A stretch of 11,915 nucleotides of DNA from DATJLQ01 sp035509415 (lineage in GTDB: Bacteria > Pseudomonadota > Alphaproteobacteria > JACZXZ01). A program made the position numbers and the translations under genes. Position 1 is the first letter of the stretch. Each line of letters starts with the position of its first letter. The stretch spans positions 1-11,915 of the forward strand of contig DATJLQ010000130.1 of the NCBI GenBank assembly GCA_035509415.1, in the 5' to 3' direction. The notes beneath the pieces were generated by a model. It did no database searches. It saw only the letters and a list, made by a program, of their open reading frames with translations, and was not told where the DNA came from. Below are positions 6,797 to 11,915 of the stretch, in pieces.

Positions 6797-7762
6797 TCAT
6801 GGGCGCGCGCCGCCCGTCTCCGGCGCCTTCGGGCGCAAAAGGAACAGAAGCTGGTTCGAGAACAGCTCCTCCTCGTCATAGGCCGCAAGCTCGGCGCGCA
6901 CCTCGGGGGTGAGGAACCGGCGGCCCAGGTCGGGCGTCAGCTCGCGCTCCTCGAGAATCTCGAAATGGCGCCCGAACAGGCGCCTGTAGTCCTTCCGGCT
7001 CAGGCGGTTGAGGTAGGTGTCGGCCGGATTGCGGTCCTGGCGCAGATGCTCCCACGGCTCGGTTCGGCGCGCGCGCGGCCGGTCGATCGTATAGGGATAC
7101 CATTCGAGGCGATGCCCCCCGGTGATGCCGGTGAAGACGTCGGGCCGGATGAAGGCGAGCCCGTCGGGCTTCAAGCGGCGCGCCATGCCGGCGACGATGC
7201 GCTCGAGCCCGTCCGCCGGCACGTGCTCGAACACGTCCTCGGAATAGACGAAGTCGAGGGGGGCGAGCCGGTCCCAGAATGCGTCGGTGCCCGCGTCGTC
7301 GAGGCGCAAGCGCTCGAGCGGCAGGCGAAACGGCCGGCCCGCATCGGCCGCGATCGCGCGCGTCATCGCCTGGCGCTCGCGCCGGTCGAGGAGATGGAAC
7401 CGGACGAAGGATTTGAGCGCGCGTAGCGTGCCGTTGGCGCGCGCAGAAGCGAGGAATTCGGCCGGACTTCCACGCAAGACCGGCCGGTCGAGATCGACGC
7501 CCACCACGTCGACGCCGAGATTGGCCAGCCACAGGAGCGTCCAGGGCCGCTGGCCGAAGCCGATCTCGAGCACGCGGCAATCCTCGAGGCGCTTTCCGGC
7601 GCGGCGCAGGAGCGTCTCGCGGTACTCGGCGATGCGCGCGCGCACCGTGTCGATCTCGGGCTCGCGCCACAGGCGGCCCGCGGTCATCCTCGCGAGCCCG
7701 GCGATATAGCCCAGGCGCGAGACGAAACCGGTGGTGGCGATCGAGGAATTGGACCGGGACAA
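6797..7762 (-). CDS. Class I SAM-dependent methyltransferase
   Basis: About 321 residues. The Rossmann SAM-binding motif I is VLEIGFGQRP (about residues 64-73), followed by VVGVDLDRP with the acidic residue that binds the ribose, and later FVYSEDVFEHVP, typical of small-molecule and sugar methyltransferases. The C-terminal part (RPDVFTGITGGHRLEWYPY onward) would bind the acceptor. I prefer TTG 7762 as start: GGAG lies seven bases upstream, and the earlier GTG/ATG-type frame start at 7813 is upstream of a TATAAT box reading the same way (7794-7799). That start choice is an inference. It is the first gene of a probable three-gene unit with the radical SAM and DinB genes. The acceptor is unknown; a sugar or polyketide-like group is as likely as any. 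Confidence 0.85.
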   Translation of the reverse strand: MSRSNSSIATTGFVSRLGYIAGLARMTAGRLWREPEIDTVRARIAEYRETLLRRAGKRLEDCRVLEIGFGQRPWTLLWLANLGVDVVGVDLDRPVLRGSPAEFLASARANGTLRALKSFVRFHLLDRRERQAMTRAIAADAGRPFRLPLERLRLDDAGTDAFWDRLAPLDFVYSEDVFEHVPADGLERIVAGMARRLKPDGLAFIRPDVFTGITGGHRLEWYPYTIDRPRARRTEPWEHLRQDRNPADTYLNRLSRKDYRRLFGRHFEILEERELTPDLGRRFLTPEVRAELAAYDEEELFSNQLLFLLRPKAPETGGARP

Positions 7763-7792
7763 ACGGCATCTCCGCTGCCAGCGCGAAGGCCC

Positions 7793-7803
7793 TATTATAT
7801 CAT
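7793..7803. promoter_or_regulatory. AT-rich island with divergent -10 elements
   Basis: In an otherwise GC-rich gap, TATTATATCAT holds a perfect TATAAT on the minus strand (7794-7799) for the methyltransferase and TATTAT (7793-7798) on the plus strand for the TfoX-like gene. No good -35 hexamer is visible for either, so activator dependence or a different sigma factor is possible. Confidence 0.45.
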
Positions 7804-7855
7804 AGACCGCCAACGCCCCCGGCCAAGCCGGCGCTAGCCTCGAAGGAGCCCAACC

Positions 7856-8332
7856 TTGCCCAAACGCCCCGCCGCGAAGCCGCCCCGGGACCCGCGCGTC
7901 GAGCGCATCCTGAAGCTTCTGCTCCCGCTCGGCCCGGTCGAGGCGAAGCGCATGTTCGGCGGCTACGGCTTCTATCTCGAGGGCACCATCTTCGGCCTCC
8001 TGTTCGACGGCGCCCTTTTCCTCAAGGCCGACGCCGAGACCAAGGGCGCCTTCGAGCGCCGCGGCCTCGGGCCGCTCACCTACGAGGGCGGCAAGGGCCA
8101 GGAGATAGCGCTCCCCTATTGGGAGGCGCCCAAGGCGCTCTTGAAGGATGGCGCGGCCCTATGCCGCTGGGGAAAGTCGGCCTACGAGGCCGGGCTCCGC
8201 TTTGAGGCGAGGAAGAAAAAGCCGGCCGCGCGGGCCGCCGCGGCCAAGGCCGGAGACGCGACGGCACCCGCGGGAAACGCTGACGGGCGCCGCAAGCCCG
8301 CGCGCGCGCCGCGTTACGAGCCCGATTTCTGA
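7856..8332 (+). CDS. TfoX/Sxy N-terminal-domain protein
   Basis: A 158-residue protein with a single TfoX N-terminal domain, about residues 13-110, marked by VEAKRMFGGYGFYLEGTIFG, LFDGALFLKADAETKGAFE and ALPYWEAPKALLKD. The C-terminal DNA-competence half of full-length TfoX/Sxy is absent; instead there is a lysine/alanine-rich tail ending RAPRYEPDF that is probably disordered. In gamma-proteobacteria full-length TfoX helps CRP activate competence genes; stand-alone N-terminal proteins like this are common and their role is unknown, so no competence function should be assumed. Start TTG 7856 is well supported by AAGGAG (7843-7848) seven bases upstream. It is divergent from the methyltransferase and 81 bases before fumC. 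Confidence 0.88.
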   Translation: MPKRPAAKPPRDPRVERILKLLLPLGPVEAKRMFGGYGFYLEGTIFGLLFDGALFLKADAETKGAFERRGLGPLTYEGGKGQEIALPYWEAPKALLKDGAALCRWGKSAYEAGLRFEARKKKPAARAAAAKAGDATAPAGNADGRRKPARAPRYEPDF

Positions 8333-8413
8333 GCGAGCGCCCGGGGCCGCTGGGCTTGGCGCGACGCCGGTGATAACAGTAGCGCTGCAAGCGACCCGAG
8401 CGGGGAGAGAATC

Positions 8414-9838
8414 ATGGCGACACGCACAGGCTCGAAGCCCGAGCCAGGAAAGACGCGCATCGAGACCGACTCTTTCGGCCCGATCGCGGTGCCGGCCGCG
8501 CGTTATTGGGGGGCGCAGACCCAACGCAGCCTGGAGAATTTCAAGATCGGCGGCGAGCGCATGCCGCCCGCCCTCGTCCGCGCCCTCGGCCTCCAGAAGA
8601 AGGCCGCAGCACTTGCGAACATGGCGCTCGGCGCCCTCGATGCGAGGCGCGGGCGCGCCATCGTCGCCGCGGCAGACGAAGTGATCGACGGCACGCTCGC
8701 GGACGAGTTCCCGCTCGTCGTGTGGCAGACCGGCTCCGGCACCCAGACCAACATGAACGCGAACGAGGTGATCGCGAACCGCGCCAACGAGCGCTTGGGT
8801 GCGGCCCTCGGCGCCAAGGCGCCGGTCCATCCCAACGACCATGTGAATATGGGCCAATCGTCCAACGACAGTTTCCCGACCGCGATGCATATCGCGGCCG
8901 CGAGCGAGATCGTGCATGCCCTCGTCCCCGCGCTCGAGCATCTGCGCAAGGCCTTCGCCGCGAAGACGAAGGCGTTCGCGAAGATCGTCAAGATCGGCCG
9001 CACCCATTTGCAGGACGCGACCCCCTTGACGCTCGGCCAGGAATTCTCCGCCTACGTCGCCCAGCTCGAGAACGCCGTCGCGCGCGCGCAAGGAACCCTG
9101 CCGCGTCTCTATCGCGTGGCGCAGGGAGGTACCGCGGTCGGCACGGGGCTCAACGCGAAGAAGGGCTTCGACAAGGCCTTCGCGCGCGAGCTCGCGAAGA
9201 TCACCGGCCTTCCGTTCCAGCGAGCCCCCAACAAGTTCGAGGGGCTCGCGGCGCACGACGCGATGGTCGAGGCGTCGGGGGCGATGAACACGATCGCCTG
9301 CTCGTTCATGAAGATCGCGAACGATCTCCGGCTCCTGGGCTCGGGCCCGCGTTGCGGCCTCGGCGAGCTGCATTTGCCGGAGAACGAGCCGGGCTCCTCG
9401 ATCATGCCCGGCAAGGTGAACCCGACCCAATGCGAGGCCATGACCATGGTCGCGACGCAAGTCATGGGCAACCACGTCGCGGTCTCGATCGCGGGTGCGT
9501 CGGGCCATCTCGAGCTCAACGTGTTCAAGCCGGTGATCGTATATAATTTGCTGCAGTCGATTCGCCTTCTTGCCGATGCCTCCGTGAGCTTCGCCGACAA
9601 TTGCGTCGCGGGCATCGAGGCGGACGAGAAGCGCATCGCGCGGCTTCTCCACGAATCCCTCATGCTCGTGACCGCGCTCAATCCCCATATCGGCTACGAC
9701 AAGGCGGCGAAGGTCGCGAAGAAGGCCCACGCCGAAGGCACCACCCTGAAGCACGCGGCGGTCGCCCTCGGCTATCTGACCGAGAAGGAATTCGACGCCT
9801 GGGTCGACCCCAAGCGCATGCTCGGCCCTTCGGCCTGA
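8414..9838 (+). CDS. fumC: Class II fumarate hydratase FumC
   Basis: A 474-residue, cofactor-free fumarase of the aspartase/fumarase superfamily, working as a homotetramer in the TCA cycle. The superfamily signature GSSIMPGKVNP is at residues 327-337. Active-site regions are all present: TGSGTQTNMNANEVIANRA (residues 106-124), HPNDHVNMGQSSNDSFPTAMH (139-159) and GRTHLQDATPLT (195-206). H198 and S328 correspond to E. coli FumC H188 and S318 with a constant offset of ten. The length is normal for the family (E. coli 467). ATG 8414 has GGGGAGAG a few bases upstream. The RHH gene starts ten bases after the stop, indicating one operon. With the class I enzyme at 2907, the organism carries two unrelated fumarases close together. 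Confidence 0.97.
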   Translation: MATRTGSKPEPGKTRIETDSFGPIAVPAARYWGAQTQRSLENFKIGGERMPPALVRALGLQKKAAALANMALGALDARRGRAIVAAADEVIDGTLADEFPLVVWQTGSGTQTNMNANEVIANRANERLGAALGAKAPVHPNDHVNMGQSSNDSFPTAMHIAAASEIVHALVPALEHLRKAFAAKTKAFAKIVKIGRTHLQDATPLTLGQEFSAYVAQLENAVARAQGTLPRLYRVAQGGTAVGTGLNAKKGFDKAFARELAKITGLPFQRAPNKFEGLAAHDAMVEASGAMNTIACSFMKIANDLRLLGSGPRCGLGELHLPENEPGSSIMPGKVNPTQCEAMTMVATQVMGNHVAVSIAGASGHLELNVFKPVIVYNLLQSIRLLADASVSFADNCVAGIEADEKRIARLLHESLMLVTALNPHIGYDKAAKVAKKAHAEGTTLKHAAVALGYLTEKEFDAWVDPKRMLGPSA

Positions 9839-9848
9839 GGTTCCGACC

Positions 9849-10073
9849 ATGTCCGTCGAGAGGAAACGCTCGGTCGCGATCGCGGGTCATCGCACCAGCG
9901 TCTCGCTCGAGGTTCCGTTCTGGGACGCGCTCAAGGACATCGCGGCGGCGCGCGGCGTCTCGCTCAACGCGCTCATCGCCGAGATCGACCGCGGCCGCGA
10001 GGGACCGGCCGCCGGCAATCTCTCGAGCGCGTTGCGGGTTTTCGTCTTGAAGTCGCTCAGCGAGCGCAGCTAG
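9849..10073 (+). CDS. Small ribbon-helix-helix protein (RHH_4 type)
   Basis: A 74-residue protein. The ribbon is KRSVAIAGHRTSVSLEVPFW (residues 6-25), followed by helices DALKDIAAARGVSLNALIAEID and NLSSALRVFVLKSL. This is the compact alphaproteobacterial RHH_4 layout, with IAGHRTSVSLE as the recognisable part. RHH proteins dimerise and put the beta ribbon into the DNA major groove, so it is probably a transcription regulator; its target is unknown. The GAGG ribosome site (9837-9840) overlaps the fumC stop codon, eight bases before ATG 9849, so translation is probably coupled to fumC. Regulation of fumC or of itself is a reasonable guess but is not shown by the sequence. Confidence 0.85.
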   Translation: MSVERKRSVAIAGHRTSVSLEVPFWDALKDIAAARGVSLNALIAEIDRGREGPAAGNLSSALRVFVLKSLSERS

Positions 10074-10120
10074 GGCTTCGCTTTCGCGCGGCGAGCGCGG
10101 CTAGGGCTTTGCGCTCGCGC
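10060..10120. repeat. Two 30-base direct repeats over the convergent stops
   Basis: Copies at 10060-10089 and 10091-10120 match at 26 of 30 positions. The first contains the stop of the RHH gene and the second the stop of the AsmA-family gene on the other strand. This looks like a tandem duplication that moved or rebuilt one gene end. Confidence 0.75.
10091..10118. terminator. Possible bidirectional terminator hairpin
   Basis: GCGAGCGC (10091-10098) and GCGCTCGC (10111-10118) form a perfect eight-pair stem with a 12-base loop, between convergent genes. The upstream repeat copy can fold a weaker version. There is no T run on either strand, so it would be a non-classical terminator or an mRNA end stabiliser. 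Confidence 0.4.
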
Positions 10121-11915
10121 CGTTTTGCGCCGGCGCCGGTTGAGGTGCCGGCGCTTGCGCCTTTCGCGCGGCCGCGAGGCGTTTCAGCATGTAGTCCTGC
10201 AGCGCATTGACGTTGACGATCTTGCGCGGATCGTCGAGCGCGCCCTTGAGCGTTACGGTGAAGGGCGGCGCTTCCGGCGCGCCCTCGATCTGGATCGAGG
10301 CGAGATAGTCCACGCTCCAGCGCGCGAGATCGATCGTGCCGCGGCCCGCGACGCGCCCGCCCTCGGCATCGAGCGCCAGGTCGTCGTTGCGCGCGACACC
10401 ATCCGCGAGCTTGAGCGTGCCCGAGAGGCTCTTCACCTTGGTCGAGCCGCCCGCGAGCGCGGTCTGCACCAGGCCGAGCACGCTCACGAGGCCGGCCGGC
10501 CGGTCGAGGCGCTTTCCCACCGCGTCGAGCTCGAAGCCGTCGAGGGTGCCGTTCGCGAGGCGGAACGAGGCCGTGCCGGTGAGAGAGCGCACGAGTGCTG
10601 CCGGGGTCAGGCCGCTCGCGGCGAGCGCCGCCTTGGCGTCGAGCGTGCCGTTCGATAGCCGGAGCATTCCGAGCTTGAAGCCCGCCGCTCCCAGATCGGC
10701 GTTCGCAAGCTCGAGCGAGAGATTGCCGCCCGGCCCGGCCGCGTCATCGACCTTGCCCGCGATCTTGAGGTCGCCGCCGAAGAGCTTGCCGGTGAGGCTC
10801 TTGAGCGTGAGCGTGCCGTTCGCGAGCGCGGCGTCGAGCTTGGCGCCCGATATCTTGAGCGACGCGTAATCGACCTCGCGCGCCGAGAGCGCGAGATCGC
10901 CGTCCGCGGCCTCGAGCGGCAGGAAGCGGATCGGGGCGGTCGACCAGGGCTGCGAAGGCGGCGTCGCGGCAGGGCTCGCGGCTTGAGCCCCCGGCGTGGC
11001 CGCGGGCGCATTCCCAGCGAAAATCCGGTCGAGGTCGAGCCGGTCGGCCGCGAGCTCGGCCGTGAGCTTGGGACGCGGCCCGGCGAAGCCGACCTGGAGC
11101 GATCCCGAGACGCCGACGCCGTCCACCGTTCCGCCGAGATCGGCGAGGGTCACCGTGGTCGGATTGCCCTGCGCCTTGGCATGGAGGTCGAAGCCGCCCC
11201 AACCTTGCCCCTTGGCGCCGACATCGAGATCGTAGCCGAGGCCGCGCCCGCCGCCGACGCCGCCATCGAGCCCGATCTTTCCCTTGAGCGTCCAATCCGC
11301 GCGCGCGACGTTGCCCGCGAGATCGACATCGAGCCCCGCAAGGCCGCCCGCGACATGGCCCTTGAGGGATGTGGCGCCCAGGGTCGCGGGCGCGACCGGC
11401 GATTTGACATCGAGAAAGCGGAAAAACGCGGTGAGGTCGCTCGCCCGGGCGTCGAGCAGGAGATCGAGCTTGGGCGCGTCGCCGAAGCCCGCGAGGCTCC
11501 CCTTCACGTCCGCCGCGACGCCCGCGAGATCGTCGACATGGGCGTCGCGCAAAGCAAGGTTTCCGCCCTGAAGCGTGCCGTCCGCGTCGAGCCCGCGAAT
11601 GTCCTGGCCACGATAGATGAGCTCGTCGATGCGCGCGTGGAGATTGCCGTCCGCGTCGGTCAAGGGATCGAACGACGACGCGGTCGTCGCGCTCGTGCCC
11701 GACGCCGCCGTGGGCGATGTCCTGGGTGCTGTCGCGGGCGCTGCCGCGCCCGGCGCCGTCGCGTCCGAGGGCAGATAGGCGTCGAGATTGAGCCGGTCGA
11801 GGTCGAGGCTGATGCCGTAGGCGGGCCGCGCGCCGAACACGATCACGCCGCCGCCGCGTAGATGGGACGCGTCGATCGTGCCGTCGAGGGTCTTGATCTC
11901 GAGCCGGCCCGGCGT
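10101..11915 (-). CDS. AsmA-family protein, C-terminal part (5' truncated)
   Basis: The frame is open from the window end to TAG at 10101-10103, giving the last 604 residues; the start lies outside, so the GTG at 11846 is an internal codon. AsmA-family proteins are large, inner-membrane-anchored periplasmic proteins built from repeated beta strands, thought to bridge the envelope and carry lipid to the outer membrane. The visible part shows that style: many short repeated blocks such as GATSLKGHVAGGLAGLDVDL, FGGDLKIAGKVDDAAG, LSNGTLDAKAALAASGLTPAAL and KSLSGTLKLADGVARNDDLALD, followed by GRGTIDLARWSVDYLASI. It ends with GALDDPRKIVNVNALQDYMLKR, common at the C terminus of alphaproteobacterial members, and a proline/alanine-rich tail. 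A proline/alanine/threonine-rich linker (around 11680-11760) divides the blocks. The membrane anchor is not in view. It is convergent with the RHH gene. Confidence 0.88.
   Translation of the reverse strand, partial: TPGRLEIKTLDGTIDASHLRGGGVIVFGARPAYGISLDLDRLNLDAYLPSDATAPGAAAPATAPRTSPTAASGTSATTASSFDPLTDADGNLHARIDELIYRGQDIRGLDADGTLQGGNLALRDAHVDDLAGVAADVKGSLAGFGDAPKLDLLLDARASDLTAFFRFLDVKSPVAPATLGATSLKGHVAGGLAGLDVDLAGNVARADWTLKGKIGLDGGVGGGRGLGYDLDVGAKGQGWGGFDLHAKAQGNPTTVTLADLGGTVDGVGVSGSLQVGFAGPRPKLTAELAADRLDLDRIFAGNAPAATPGAQAASPAATPPSQPWSTAPIRFLPLEAADGDLALSAREVDYASLKISGAKLDAALANGTLTLKSLTGKLFGGDLKIAGKVDDAAGPGGNLSLELANADLGAAGFKLGMLRLSNGTLDAKAALAASGLTPAALVRSLTGTASFRLANGTLDGFELDAVGKRLDRPAGLVSVLGLVQTALAGGSTKVKSLSGTLKLADGVARNDDLALDAEGGRVAGRGTIDLARWSVDYLASIQIEGAPEAPPFTVTLKGALDDPRKIVNVNALQDYMLKRLAAARKAQAPAPQPAPAQNGASAKP

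Noticed and set aside
8159..9850. 563-residue open frame on the minus strand
   Set aside because: Antisense shadow of fumC and the end of the TfoX-like gene; no recognisable domain.
10983..11861. 292-residue open frame on the plus strand
   Set aside because: Antisense shadow of the AsmA-family gene; composition is typical of reverse-strand reading of GC-rich repeats.

Overview
This is a GC-rich (by eye about two thirds G+C), gene-dense stretch of bacterial chromosome, almost certainly from an alphaproteobacterium. The strongest markers are a circularly permuted two-piece tmRNA, an alphaproteobacterial-type SspB adaptor directly beside it, an RHH_4-type ribbon-helix-helix protein next to fumC, and an AsmA-family protein. 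The order within the class cannot be settled from the window; a Rhodospirillales-like or uncultured lineage is a guess.

Layout. 1-249 is the end of a HigA-type antitoxin, cut by the window edge. 265-1772 on the minus strand is a tight operon: thyX, then a DUF6883-like gene broken by one extra base, then a DUF4926-like gene that starts inside the DUF6883 stop. 1773-2354 has no protein gene but holds the divergent thyX/ssrA control region and the permuted ssrA gene, whose tag reads ANDNYAEARLAA. 2355-5043 on the plus strand is sspB, a class I iron-sulfur fumarase, and a small two-helix PH-domain membrane protein. 5040-7762 on the minus strand is a methyltransferase, a radical SAM/SPASM protein and a DinB-fold protein; the last two are translationally coupled. 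7856-10073 on the plus strand is a TfoX N-terminal-domain protein, class II fumarase fumC and a small RHH protein. 10101-11915 on the minus strand is the C-terminal part of a large AsmA-family protein whose start lies beyond the window.

How the genes fit together. The clearest functional unit is trans-translation and its proteolysis: tmRNA tags stalled proteins, and SspB, encoded 59 bases after the last tmRNA hairpin, delivers tagged proteins to ClpXP. Two unrelated fumarases (oxygen-sensitive class I and stable class II) lie about 4 kb apart, giving redundancy in the TCA cycle. ThyX makes dTMP without ThyA. The methyltransferase, radical SAM and DinB trio is the least explained group and the best candidate here for an undescribed pathway. 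No CRISPR array, insertion sequence, tRNA, rRNA or phage gene was seen.
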